A stretch of DNA of 64,000 bases, from assembly GCF_937616625.2 (NCBI RefSeq), contig NC_065571.1, positions 1,862,501-1,926,500 on the forward strand, read 5' to 3'. Position 1 is the stretch's first letter. Every line of letters starts with the position of its first letter. Under the pieces are notes generated by a model. It searched no databases. It worked only from the letters and a program-made list of their open reading frames with translations, and was not told the origin of the DNA. Positions 48,885 to 60,046 of this stretch are shown here, piece by piece. Both the position numbers and the translations under genes were made by a program. The stretch comes from Mercurialis annua. Taxonomy: Eukaryota; Streptophyta; Magnoliopsida; Malpighiales; Euphorbiaceae.

Positions 48885-51800
48885 ATTTTATTTTTTTGAA
48901 TAAAACTTAGACTTTATTAATAATCCAAAGCAGTTACATTTGTGAGGAATTCAGGAAAGCAGTTATACCACTCCTGATGACCTGACATGGAACGGGCATT
49001 TTGCGCTAACATGTGCGCTGCCTGATTCGCAGATCGTCTCACGAAAACAAAATTAACATTACTAAACTGCTTTGCTAAATCTAAACAATCACCAATAATA
49101 AAGTCTGGATCCACCAAGCTCGGGTTTCGCAGTTCTAGAACTACTTCCATCGCATCAGATTCAATGATGAGATTAGAATAACCCTTGAGCCAACTAAGGG
49201 CCTCTCTAATGCCAATAGACTCAGCCTGCCTCGGATTCAAACAACCGCACAAATGGACCTGCCGAGCACAAACAAGAACCCCATACCAGTCCCTAACCAC
49301 AATGCCAATCCCAGTCCCCACACCTCCGGAGAAGATAGCAGCATCAATATTGGCTTTGAGAACGCCAACCTTAGGAGGACACCACTTGACACACCCATCT
49401 TCCTTAGTCAGCCCTGCAACACGAAGAGGAACCTGCTGTGAATGAGCTGCGCTCCAAGCTGCCAGCTGATTGCTTGCTACTGCCAAAATGGATTCTGCTG
49501 AACCCGTCTTGTTCTTCCACACGTGATTATTTCTGTTAATCCAGAGATTCCAACACAACATCGCAACCAACGCCTTATCTTCCATTCTCATACCTGATAA
49601 CCACCTGGAAACCCAGCTCGCAAAACAGCCATCATTCGCAAGCACCGGAACTGAAACCATACGCCACACCTGAGAAGCAACAGAGCAGGAATAAAAAATA
49701 TGGGACGCATTATCTAATCCCGAGTTACACACTGCACACTGATTTAGAACAAAAATATGCCTCGAAGCTAGAGCCTCAAGGGTTGGAAGAAACCCTTTGC
49801 AACATCTCCACAAAAAATTTCGAACATGAAGTGGGATATTGAGCTTCCAAATCAGGCCCCATAAGCTATCCGGACTCCCACCTACGTCGCCAAAAATCTC
49901 TCTATAACAGCTTCGGACTGAGTACTTGCCCTTAACATCAAACCTCCAAAACCACCCGTCATCTACATTTCTCACAGTAGTAGGAATGCTAAGAATACGC
50001 TCGGCATCCTCGGCATGAAACACATCCCTAATCAACCCCACGTCCCAATTGTGGCTGCCAACTTCAAACAAATCACACACCTTAACATTCTCGAGACCGC
50101 ACGGCATAGGGGTATTTACAACCCCATTATCTGCACTCACTACCCAAGGGCTTCCCCAAACCCGTGAACTCTTACCATTACCAATCCGAACTCTAGTGCC
50201 TCTACGCATAACCGCTTGAGTTTCAAAAATGCTTCTCCACACATAACTCGGGTTCGAACCTAATTTTGCTTCTAAAAAAGAAGAATTAGGAAAATATTTA
50301 GCTTTAAAAACCTTCACCATCAAGTTATTTTCAACGCTAATAAAACGCCAAGCTTGTCTAGCCAACATCGCAATATTAAAGTCTCTAATTTTTTTGAAGC
50401 CCATACCACCGAATTTTTTAGGCACACAAAGACGATCCCAACTAGCCCAATTAATTCCTTTCCGGTTCTCACGATCTCTACCCCACCAAAAGGAATTTAA
50501 CATTCTTTCTAATTCCTCACAAAGGCAAAGAGGAATCAAAAAAACATTCATAACATAATTAGGCATCGCTTGGGCAACCGTTTTAATTAAAATCTCTTTC
50601 CCCCCTCTTGAAAGAAACTTGGAATTCCATCCCTTCACTTTACTCGAAACACGGTCACGAATAAAACTAAAAATAGCGGATTTGTTTCTTCCAACCAACG
50701 AAGGAAGACCGAGGTACTTACCTCCATCACTAACTTCCGTCACTCCTAGCCCCGAGCTAATAGGTAATCTAGCATCATCCACCACATTAGCACTAAACAT
50801 AATGTTAGATTTTTGAAAATTAACCTTTTGCCCCGCTAATATCTCATACTTATCAAGGACCCCCTTCACCACGTTCATTTCCTCCAACGAGGCTCGAAAA
50901 AAGAGAAAGCAATCATCCGCAAAAAAGAGATGACTAATCGAAGGTGCTCCTCTACAAATAGACACTCCATGTATCCTACCCGCATCCTCCTCATTTTTTA
51001 GCATCAAACTAAGCCCTTCCGCACAAACTATAAACAAATAGGGAGAAAGCGGATCTCCTTGCCTCAAGCCTCTACTCGGAATAATAGGCTCCGTAGGCTC
51101 ACAGTCGCCAATACTCGAATACCTAACCGAAGAAACACAAAACATCACCAAATTAACCCAAGAATCGCAAAAACCCAATTTTCGAAGCATGAACTCAATG
51201 AACTCCCACCGCACTCTATCATAGGCTTTACTCATATCAATTTTAAGAGCCGCATACCCAAATTTTCCCCTCCTATGACGTCTCAAAAAGTGACCGATTT
51301 CATAAGCAATCAAAAAGTTATCCGTTATGAGTCTATTTTCCACAAACGCACTTTGATTCTCTGAAATAATCTTATGCATTAAACCCTTCATTCTATTTGC
51401 CATCACTTTTGAAATAATCTTGTAAGACACATTACATAAGGATATCGGGCGCAAATCAGTAACATACTCAGGATTATTAACTTTAGGTATTAGCACAAGG
51501 TTCGTATCGTTCAAGCCCGCCTTAAAATACCCATTAGCAAAAAAATCCTTGCACAGTTTAATAACATCTTTTCCACACACTCCCCAATATTTCTTATAAA
51601 ATGCGGGATTAAACCCATCGGGCCCTGGCGACTTGTCGTCATGCATGCTAAAAACAGCATTTCTAACTTCATTGTCCGAAATAGGCCGCATAAGCCACAC
51701 ATTATCATCATCAGAAATACGACTATCAATCTCACACATATCAATATGACACATCTGCGAGTCAGTAAAGAGCTGCGAGAAGTACCTTACTTTTATGTCT

Positions 51801-52774
51801 TCAACCTCCTGCTTTGAGGACCTCCACGTCCCCTCTTCATCTCTAAGCTTAGACACCCGATTACCTCTACGACGAGAAGAGGCAAAATTCTGAAAAAACC
51901 GAGTGTTAGCATCTCCTTTCGAAAGCCAGAAACTTTTGGCCCTTTGTTTCCAATAAACTTCTTCTTCGTTTAGGAGCTCATGGTACTCCAAGGAAATTCT
52001 TCTATACTCAGCTGAACTTCCAACATCAGACCTGTCATCCAGGCGTCTCATCCGGCACCGAAGATTCGCAGCTCGCTTTTTAAAATTTGGCCCACTATCC
52101 CCGCTCCACTGCTTTAGATAATTTTCGGTCAAAGACAGCTTCTCCTTCAAGTCTAAACCCATGCTTTTATCCCATGCTTCATTGACAATACCATCGCAAT
52201 TTTTACTAGACAGCCATACGTTATTGAAACGAAAAGCCCGCTTTTTAGGGCCAATATTCTGCTGTTCGAAAACCAGAAACAGCGGCAAGTGATCAGAGGT
52301 AGTCGTCTCCTGATTACTTACAGCAGCATTCGGATACAACTCCACCCACTCCTGCGAACACAAGACCCTATCCAGTCTCTCTTCAATCCTGTCTTCTTCA
52401 CTTCTACCACGAGACCAGGTAAATTTATAACCAGTCGCCCCCATATCATTCAGCCCACAATCATTAATTGCTTCTCGAAACCCATCGAGCAACCAGTTTG
52501 GCTTAACCACCCCTCCACGCTTCTCATAATGATAAAGAATATCGTTAAAATCCCCCAAAACACACCATGGGAGAGAATTACCTTGACTTAAATTCCTTAA
52601 AATATTCCAAGAATCACGCCTTCTACTCCTCTCCGGACATCCATAAAAACCCGTGAGCCGCCAACTACGACCATCCCCATTCACCACTTTCAAATCTATA
52701 AAGTTTTCGCTATATCCCATAACCTCTACCTCAAAATCTGCTTTAATTAACATTGAAACGCGGTATATGCTCAA
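48885..52774 (-). mobile_element. L1-type LINE, 5'-truncated, with intact 1285-codon ORF2
   Basis: The minus-strand frame 52774-48917 is uninterrupted. Order: C-terminal two thirds of an endonuclease/exonuclease/phosphatase domain (WCVLGDFNDILYHYEKRGGV, ETTTSDHLPLFLVF), reverse transcriptase (KSPGPDGFNPAFYKKYWGVC, DLRPISLCNVSYKIISKVMA, ALKIDMSKAYDRVRWEF, RQGDPLSPYLFIVCAEGL, catalytic FADD), zf-RVT region (LWGLIWKLNIPLHVRNFLWR) and a C-terminal RNase H domain (LKANIDAAIFSGGVGTGIGI). The frame opens with TTG; the first ATG is about 52739. The endonuclease N-terminus is missing, so this copy is truncated. The 3' end has an A-rich tail near 48885. No target-site duplication was identified. Confidence 0.93.
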
Positions 52775-52992
52775 CCCTAGATATATAGGTCAAAAATCAT
52801 GTTGTAGTATGTTTCAAAAGGTTAAATAATTGATTCAATAAATTCAAGCCGGTAGCTGAGATTTTAAATGATGTATTAAATGGAAATTATTAACAATCAG
52901 ATTTTAAATTTTTTATCATAGAAATTCTAAAAACATATCAAATAATTCATTTATTTAAAAGTTTGTTGTGGTAAGTGAGCCTCCAACTTTAA

Positions 52993-53660
52993 GGCTTTGC
53001 TTAGTTGAGGGTAAATAAATTAGGGAAGTTGACTTCTCAGGAAATAGCAAATTTTTTTTACTTGGTTCAATTTTTATATTTTATTTTCCGGAAAGTTGGA
53101 TGTTTGACTTCCCTTTTATTAGGGAAGTAACTTCCCTAGCAAAACCCAAGGAAGTAGAACTTCCCTAATACTTTTGTTGGTTTTTCCTAATTTAACCTTA
53201 ATTCTTTTTTTTTCTTTTAAAATTCATATAAAATATTTTTATTCATTTTAAAAATATACTTATATTATTTTATGATTGTTATTTATAATAAGTAAATATT
53301 TTTATTAAATATTTGATATTATGTAAATTCAAATAAAAAAATATAATTTTAATATTTAAAAACTCTCTTAAATAGTACGTGAATCGTAAAATAAGAGATA
53401 ATAAGCAAAAATTAAATTATTTATTGCTCGAGTTTTAAATTAAAATTATTTGTTTAACAATATAAAAAAATTCAAAGGACATTTATATCTTTTAGTTAAA
53501 AATATAGTATATTATATTAAAATTAATTTTGTACTTCCCGAGAAGTAAAAATTGAAACAAGTAACATTTAACAAACTTCCTAGGAAGTTAACTTCCCGGG
53601 AACTACACTTCTCGGGAAGTTAATTCCTAAAAATTGCTATAAAACGAACCAAGCGAGACC
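52993..53660. mobile_element. Harbinger/Tourist-like element
   Basis: Ends GGCTTTGCTTAGTTGAGG and, inverted, GGTCTCGCTTGGTTCGTTTT. Flanked by TAA on both sides (52990-52992, 53661-53663). Inner arms contain AGGGAAGTTGACTTCTCAGG and CTTCCCGGGAACTACACTTC. The 668-bp interior is AT-rich and non-coding. Confidence 0.75.
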
Positions 53661-53949
53661 TAAGTATCATTATATCTACCATAAAGTGTATACAAAAAGA
53701 GAAATCTAAATAATTCTCGCATGATGTTAAAAAAAATTAAATAATTTCCGCATGATGTTAGAAAATTTAATATATGAAGGACATATTTAAATTTTTTTCA
53801 AATAAAAAATAAAAAATGGATAATTGAAACTGAAAAATAAAAAATGGTATAAAATTAATAATTTTAAAAATTTGAGATATAAACAAAAATAATAAAATAA
53901 AGAATATTTTTAGAAGATCAAGTCTATAAAATTTTAACGACCAAATACC

Positions 53950-54245
53950 TGGATAGAAAATTTTCAAAAGTTAAAATACCATGAGTGTGCCTACCTTTAA
54001 AGATTTTCATACCTATTTCAAAAAAGATGTTCATTGCTTAAATGCAAGATCTTTAATATCACAAGGAAATTTAAAGTAAGATTCAGAACCCTTAACTTTT
54101 TAAAAAAATTCAATGTACCAAACCACTATTAAATATAGTGAAAATCTGTTTTTAAGAAACTGGAGTAGTCGGTTCAATCGATTCGACCGTAAATTAAAGG
54201 TCAATTAGTTCGACTGCAAATTAGAAATCAACTAGCTAGTTTGAT
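53950..54245 (+). repeat. Upstream part of a segmental duplication (partner 60345-60600)
   Basis: ACCTTTAAAGATTTTCATACC, TTGCTTAAATGCAAGATCT, TTTAAAGTAAGATTCAG and the closing ATTCGACCG region match in order the words at 60370-60560 (CTTCAAAGATTTGTATGCCC, TTACTTAAATGCATGAT, TTTTAAAGTAAGAATTAG). The partner continues into a fragment of SPH-7. Confidence 0.7.
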
Positions 54246-54256
54246 CTTTTTATATA

Positions 54257-54940
54257 TACTAATTTCGCATTTCGTGCTATGCACGTGGCTCGTAACGTAA
54301 CTCGTCAATGTACATATTAGTAAATTTATTATAATTATATTATTTTTTTATTTATAATTAATATTAAATTAGTTAAGATTTTTTATAAAAATAAATATAA
54401 TATATTCGGTTATTAATTTTTTTTCCATACTAAATTTATTCTTCTTTTCGTTTTATAATAACCATAATTAAAGAATTAACTTAATTTTATTAATAATATC
54501 TTTAAAATAAGATAGAAATTTAAATAATAATATATTGACCAAATATAGTATTTTAATTTTGTAGTTAAATCAAACTAAAAGATAGGTATTCCTACTAATT
54601 TGGAGACAATTTAGTTATTTTTTACATATTAAAAACTAAATTGGAGATAATTTAGCTATCTATTCTAATTAGGACTTTAATTACAATAGTAATTAATTAA
54701 ATAACTAATTAGTTAATGATTATAAAACCTTTGTTTAGTAGTTTTTTTACATACTAAAAACTAAATTGGAGATAATTTAGCTACTTATTCTAATTAGTAC
54801 TTTAATTACAACAATGATTAATTAAATAACTAATTAGTTAATAACTATAAAACCTTTATTTAGTAGTGAACTGAGAAGGATTATTCTGTAAATTTGCCTG
54901 CCCCCCCCCCCCCATCCGTGCTTTTATATATAGTATAGAT
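54257..54940. mobile_element. Non-autonomous repeat, copy B
   Basis: ATACTAATTTCGCATTTCGT, then GCTATGCACGTGGCTCGTAA at the left and CCATCCGTGCTTTTATATAT then AGTATAGAT at the right. These are the same ends as 17389-18250. The interior has a 125-bp tandem duplication (from about 54631 and 54756) starting AAAAACTAAATTGGAGATAA. Confidence 0.65.
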
Positions 54941-54950
54941 AGATATATAT

Positions 54951-55464
54951 GGCTAATCCCCTGAAAAACCCCCCACCTTTCAACCCCCCCTTCGTTTGCA
55001 TCCGCACCTTTCAAAATCTCCAATTTTACCTAAATTTTCACCTTTCATTTTCAATTGCACCCTAAAAATATTAAATTAGTCCTTTTTCACTATAAAAAAG
55101 TTCAAATCGATAATTTATATTTTAATTCATATTCTAAATAGTCCTCAATGTTTAAATTTCAACAATAAAATCATATTTCCTAAAATTTTAAAAGTTAAAT
55201 TTTTTTATATAAAATATAAATCAATTAAAAATCTCATTAAATATGGTTTTATTGTTAAAATGTAAACATTAAGGACTATTTAGAACATGAATTAAAATAT
55301 AAAGTATCGATTTCAATTTTTTTCTAGTGACAAAAGCCCAATTTAATACTTTTAGGGTGCAATTGAAAATGAAAGGTGATAATTTGGGTAAAATTGGGGA
55401 TTTTGAAAGATGAGGGTGCAAATGAAGGGGGTTGAAAGGTGGGGGGTTTTTCAGGGGTTAAGCC
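54951..55464. mobile_element. Long-arm foldback element, Mutator-like
   Basis: Left arm GGCTAATCCCCTGAAAAACC and right arm TTTTTCAGGGGTTAAGCC are inverted, and pairing extends over roughly 150 bases each side (CTTTCAACCCCCCTTCGTTT against GAAGGGGGTTGAAAG). Flanks GATATATAT and TATATATAT fit a 9-bp duplication, but they lie in TA repeats, so the evidence is weak. Confidence 0.75.
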
Positions 55465-55744
55465 TATATATATATATAATTGAGAAAGTAAGTGTTTATG
55501 ATTTAAAAGATTGTTACCTAACGTTTATATTATTTGAGTTATAACTCAAAGATTGGTTATTAAATCGTGAACCTGTAACGATACCGGTTCGATTTTTAAA
55601 ACACCGATGCAAATAATGAACTTTATGAGATTAAACTACTCGGTAGTAGCACTATAAAGAATGTTCTTCAAGCCAATTAGCAATCAAATCCTCCATAGTT
55701 TTTCTCCAAGAAAACAAAAATAAAATCAAAAACATCCCATCACC
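55465..55744. other. SPH-7 upstream region
   Basis: About 280 bases of AT-rich sequence before SPH-7. The leader region holds AGCCAATTAGCAATCAAATC and TTTCTCCAAGAAAACAAAAA. No block shared with the other SPH promoters was found. Confidence 0.4.
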
Positions 55745-56173
55745 ATGAACCCTACACTCACAAAAGCTTCACATATTCTTATTTTCTTCATAATTAGCAC
55801 AACTTCACTTGCACAAATCGAAAACTGGTTCAAAGGTGTTCATTACCATGTTTTTGTGACCAATGTATGCTTACCTGGAAATGATACGTTACTCCTACAT
55901 TGCAAATCGGAAAAAGACGATCTTGGTACCCGTAATTTGACGGTCGGACAGAATTTTAATTGGGGTTTTAACATTGATCTTATGAGGAGAACTCTATTTT
56001 CTTGCGATGTGAAACGGGGACTAAGGAATGCACAATTTGTTGCTTTCAAGGCTGATGTTGAAGGATTTGAATGTTTAAAAACTGGAACATGTTATTGGTT
56101 AATTTCAAATTTTGGATTTTTTATTTCTTGTGATAATTATACTTTTACTAAAAAGTATGATTGGGTTGATTAG
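55745..56173 (+). CDS. SPH: S1-type self-incompatibility protein homologue, SPH-7 (divergent)
   Basis: Single exon, 142 residues. Signal peptide ILIFFIISTTSLA, mature start QIENWFKGVHYHVFVTNVCL. Six cysteines occur in the mature part (NVCLP, LHCKS, FSCDV, FECLK, GTCYW, ISCDN), more than in the other members here. The S1 signature is present in altered form: GTCYWLISNFGFFISCDNYT, where most members read YWKLxxDGIYF. A glycan site is DNYT. Secreted; function unknown. It forms a third subgroup, and a decayed partial copy lies at 60691-60814. Confidence 0.9.
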   Translation: MNPTLTKASHILIFFIISTTSLAQIENWFKGVHYHVFVTNVCLPGNDTLLLHCKSEKDDLGTRNLTVGQNFNWGFNIDLMRRTLFSCDVKRGLRNAQFVAFKADVEGFECLKTGTCYWLISNFGFFISCDNYTFTKKYDWVD

Positions 56174-56359
56174 GGATTAATGTGTATTTTTGATGTTTAA
56201 TATGGGTTATACGTATAATAAAATAAGTAATAAAGGGTGGTTTAATTAGCTCTGTAAATTTATTAAAAGGGTTACTATATCCTAATTTATTAGCAAATGA
56301 GTCCTACTGCCATAATTTGAGTACAAATGAAAATGAAACCACAATTGTCATTTAGAAGA

Positions 56360-56690
56360 CAGAAGGTATTGAAAAAACCTTTAAATTATTCAAAAAGAGC
56401 ACGTAAGTTTTTTTAATTTTTTTTAGCCATTTAAGCCCTTTAATATTTTTAAAAAGTGCAAATGAACCTCCATACTTGAAAAAAACCACATAAATAACTA
56501 AAAACATTAGGGATTAAGCGTTTAAAAAATAAACTAAAAGGATTTAAGTGTTGTATTCAAAAACATTAAAGGGTTCTTTTGCACCATTTAAAAATATTAA
56601 GGGCTCATTGGTCAACAAAATATTAAAAGGGCTTATATGCTCTTTTTGAATAACTTAAAGAGATTTTCTGGTACCTTTAGCCTTTTAAAA
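56360..56690. mobile_element. Foldback MITE-like element
   Basis: AAATTATTCAAAAAGAGCA against TGCTCTTTTTGAATAACTTA are inverted, as are AGCCCTTTAATATTTTTAAA and TTTAAAAATATTAAGGGCT. No clear target-site duplication; the ends are approximate. Confidence 0.6.
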
Positions 56691-56907
56691 TTTAAAATTT
56701 TAATGCTTGAACTTTTATTTCTTTTAAATTAGTACTTTAACATTTAACATTTTAAATATAAAATATCTCGATCTTAATTGTTCTTCTTGATAACAAATAT
56801 GCTCGAGTCATTTTCCCAAAGGAAACAAATACTTTGAGGTATTTTCGTTCATTGCACAACTAATAATACCAAAAATAAATTTAAAATTTATTTATCTTAC
56901 AATTTTT

Positions 56908-57127
56908 TTTTTATCTGATCATGAGGTGTCCTGAACGGGTTCCAACTATAAAACGGCATCTTTAAGCCTTCCACATTCAGACTAATCCCCACTCGAGCCG
57001 GGTAGGTCCCTTACGGGAGGCAAAGTTCTGACCCCAAATTTTAAACGGCTGCATACATGAGTACGGTTCGAACCCGCGACCTCACTTAAGCTAAAAGAGT
57101 GCCTTACCAACTCATCTACGCCGGGTT
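56908..57127 (-). repeat. tRNA-derived SINE, copy 3, with 17-bp target-site duplication
   Basis: On the minus strand: GGCGTAGATGAGTTGGTAAG (A box), then GCGGGTTCGAACCGTACTCA (B box), a conserved body and a poly-A-like tail. TTTATCTTACAATTTTT occurs at 56891-56907 and at 57128-57144, a perfect 17-base duplication. This is the best preserved of three copies. Confidence 0.92.
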
Positions 57128-57340
57128 TTTATCTTACAATTTTTAACTCCACATAAACATTTATATCATTTTCACATACTATCATTATATTTTTACTAAT
57201 TTAATGGAGAAACTAAAAGAAATATAGAACTTTTATTTCTTTCTTGATTTTGTTACTAAGTTTAGGGTATGCGCCTAATTGTGCATATCTACAATTAAGA
57301 TTCTATAGCTCAAAATACACAACTCTTCATTTATCTTATT

Positions 57341-57350
57341 CCTATATAAA
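57341..57350 (+). promoter_or_regulatory. TATA box of SPH-8
   Basis: CCTATATAAA about 60 bases before the start codon. The upstream sequence (TTTAGGGTATGCGCCTAATT, ACACAACTCTTCA) parallels that of SPH-6. Confidence 0.7.
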
Positions 57351-57404
57351 TCCAATTGCACTTCACACTAAGTTTCACTAACAAGTACTTAAAAATCACC
57401 AAAA

Positions 57405-57926
57405 ATGTTAAAATCTTCACTTAATCTCTCATTTTTCCTTTATATAATAACTATAGCAATTATTTTCACAATCCAAGCACCACAAATTTCAGCAAGAGAT
57501 AGAGGAAAACAAAAACCCTACAAATACACAATCTATTTTCTCAACGGTTGCGAAAGCGGAATCCAAAGGCCTATACATGGAGATTGTCACAATGGACGCA
57601 ATTTCAGCTTGAACACTTTATGGGAGCAATACCATTGGAGTTTCTCCGTTAGCTATACGAGAGATATCGTTTATCACTGCGACTTGTCGATGGGACATAC
57701 CGGTTCTTTTCGGATAAGCCTTATCGCCTTCCATCTCGCTAGAGATTCCGATGAATCGAGGTGTGGAGGAACCGGTGAGTGTTATTGGAAGATCACTGAA
57801 GTTGGTGTTTATTTTGGAAATAATAATTCTACTTGGACTAAAGCTGCTAATTGGTCTTCAAGTTCTGATGATTTTCATACTAATTTGATTAGACCTCACC
57901 AATTGCCTCAAAGCTCATTGCCTTAA
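57405..57926 (+). CDS. SPH: S1-type self-incompatibility protein homologue, SPH-8
   Basis: Single exon, 173 residues; clear paralogue of SPH-6 with the same opening MLKSSLN and the same tail (DDFHTNLIRPHQLPQSSLP). Signal peptide FFLYIITIAIIFTIQA. Five mature cysteines: NGCES, GDCHN, YHCDL and SRCGGTGEC. The signature ECYWKITEVGVYFGNNNSTW contains a glycan site. The Arg of CGRTG is Gly here. Promoter and 3' UTR are also shared with SPH-6, so the whole transcription unit was duplicated. Presumed secreted; role unknown. Confidence 0.92.
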   Translation: MLKSSLNLSFFLYIITIAIIFTIQAPQISARDRGKQKPYKYTIYFLNGCESGIQRPIHGDCHNGRNFSLNTLWEQYHWSFSVSYTRDIVYHCDLSMGHTGSFRISLIAFHLARDSDESRCGGTGECYWKITEVGVYFGNNNSTWTKAANWSSSSDDFHTNLIRPHQLPQSSLP

Positions 57927-57938
57927 TCAAGATTTTTA

Positions 57939-57980
57939 TATAATAGGGGAGGGCTACCCCCGTTGTGTAGCCTGAGTTTA
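57939..57980 (+). other. Conserved 3' UTR segment after SPH-8
   Basis: TATAATAGGGGAGGGCTACC followed by CCCGTTGTGTAGCCTGAG. It matches the segment 20-60 bases after the SPH-6 stop codon, including the G-run/C-run pair. Confidence 0.65.
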
Positions 57981-58150
57981 GTTGAAATAAATAAAATGGT
58001 AATTAAACTATATATTGTCAAATTTAATTATTAAGCAGCAAATAAATCAAAACACCATCAATGAATACAATTAAGGCAAAAAAATGATTTATCTATCTAT
58101 AAAAATGATTAAATTGGTATTATTATCTCCAAAAAAATAATTTCCACAGT

Positions 58151-58335
58151 TTGGTCTAAGTCTCAGTCATATGGGCACCAAAGCTACGGGTTCAAACCCC
58201 AGCTACGCCCTTTTTAAATAATGAAGTGGTTGAAAATTGAAATTGGACTACTAGTCATTATAGCCCGCATTCGCCAGGTATGTGAGCTTGCGGGCGGTCC
58301 ACATTCCGGGATAAACCGTTAGAATATTATTGTAT
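58151..58335 (+). repeat. tRNA-related SINE-like repeat
   Basis: TTGGTCTAAGTCTCAGTCAT followed by a canonical B box in GGGTTCAAACCCC, then a GC-richer body (GTGAGCTTGCGGGCGGTCC). A tRNA cloverleaf cannot be drawn. No target-site duplication seen. Confidence 0.5.
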
Positions 58336-58729
58336 TCACCAATAAATTAGACATATAGAAGAAAACGTATATTATGTGTTAATTATTATTCTTCATGTAT
58401 ACACTTGATGGGGAGAAGTAAAATACCATCAAAATAAACCATTAAACATGATCCGTTGGAATCGCTAATATATCATGTGCATTTCTCTATCACCGCCGTT
58501 AGCACTGGATACGCCAAATAATTCATTATACAACCTAATTGCTGTATATATGGTATTTATGATTGTTTTCATGTCACACGTGGCATCTTCCTATTGGTGT
58601 AGCCAAGGAATTCATGAATTAATTATCAGGTTATCATTCCCTTTAATTAGTATTGACTAATTTTCACATGCAAGCCGGTTAAATATTGTATAAAGAAAAA
58701 AAAAGTCGGTCCACTAAATTATATGATTG

Positions 58730-58738
58730 CTATATAAG
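58730..58738 (+). promoter_or_regulatory. TATA box of the HIPP gene
   Basis: CTATATAAG about 125 bases upstream of the start codon. Confidence 0.6.
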
Positions 58739-58858
58739 CATGCAAAATATATTCTTCATTTATATACATATAGGTGATCAAAGCTTATCGATCAAGAACG
58801 ATATATTCAAGAAAATCAACTTTCTGATATAAATCTGCAAATATTTTCAAGAACCAGA

Positions 58859-59716
58859 ATGTCTACGGTAAGTATTAATCGTCATACAGACTTCTTTTAA
58901 TATTTTACAGTATAATTAACGATATCGATTATTTTTAATATTGTAATTTGTAAACTAATGACAGTAGTTTAAATGACTCAGATGGTAGAGATGAGAGTAC
59001 ATATGGACTGCGCCGGATGCGAGAGCAAGGTGAAAAGTGTTCTACAGAAATTGAAAGGTACACATAAATATCGGAAAAAATATACTGTAATTTTTTTCAA
59101 TTCGCTATTTGAATCGTTGTGATCATCAAACTGTTAATAAGGTGTTAATTAACAAGGTTAAAAATTGCCATTTCGTTTCCGAATTGATAATTATATCATT
59201 TGTACATATTAATATCATTTTCTTATGGAATAACCCATTTCCAGATTCTTAACATGTTTTGTTCATTCGGTTTTTAAACTATTTTTCGTCCTCATCCAGT
59301 TCTTCAGCTTAGCAAAAAAATCATTTTCAAGTAATTAAACGATAAAAACGACGTTGTTTCGGTATTCAGGTGTGGATGATATAGATATAGACATGGGATT
59401 GCAAAAGGTGACAGTCAGTGGATGGGCAGACCCAAAAAAAGTGCTTAAAACTGTTAGAAAAACAGGCAGAAGAGCTGAGCTATGGCAATTGCCATATAAT
59501 CCTCAACACTCAACTCAATATTATAATCAACATGAAGTTACTGGCCCATCTACCTATTTTGCCCCTCAGCCTTCCTCTTCTTACAACTACTATAAGCATG
59601 GCTATGATAGCAGTGACTATGGGCATTATCGTCATCCTGTTCAATCTTCCATTTTTAGCCACCAGACTGGCTCTGCTTTTAGCGACGATAATCCTCATGG
59701 TTGTTCTATTATGTGA
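58859..59716 (+). CDS. HIPP: Heavy-metal-associated isoprenylated plant protein (3 exons)
   Basis: Small metallochaperone-like protein. Exons 58859-58867 (ATG TCT ACG only), 58982-59057 and 59370-59716 join to 143 residues plus TGA. Residues 4-65 form an HMA ferredoxin-like domain: MVEMRVHMDCAGCESKVKSV carries the metal-binding MDCxGC motif, and GVDDIDIDMGLQKVTVSGWA completes the fold. Residues 80-139 are Tyr/His/Ser-rich. The C-terminus CSIM is a CaaX box for prenylation, which in this family anchors the protein to membranes. The very short first exon is supported by consensus splice sites (ACG/GTAAGT and CTCAG/ATG). An ATG at 58982 could serve as an alternative start. Confidence 0.9.
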
Positions 59717-60046
59717 TGTTTCGTGTATTTTGTACGTGTCGAAAATGTTTTTAATATGTGTAATTCGAAAGTAAAAAATAAAGAGAAATAGCATAATTTT
59801 TATGTATATGCATTTTCTGAGTTATTTGCTCCTTTTGCATGTTTCTTTTGTAGGATTGTGTTGTAAACAATTATCTAAGGCAGATGCGTAATTTTGAATT
59901 TATAAATTTCAACTTTTCTAATAATATATAATTTTTTTGATGGAAACAAATGCTTTGTACTTATTAGTTATTACTATCGTTTATTGCCTTTGATTGTTCC
60001 TGTAAAGCTTGGGAAGCTCGGACTGGATGTCGATGGCCCGAAGTAG

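Larger units (their letters stand above)
56174..57290. other. Intergenic between SPH-7 and the SPH-8 promoter
   Basis: Contains a foldback element (about 56360-56690) and a SINE (56908-57127). Otherwise AT-rich with no gene seen. Confidence 0.5.

Noticed and set aside
57040..57122. Possible tRNA gene (A box and GGTTCGAACC B box)
   Set aside because: The sequence continues into a 200-base repeat with poly-A-like tail and target duplication, and no cloverleaf with acceptor stem forms; it is a SINE.
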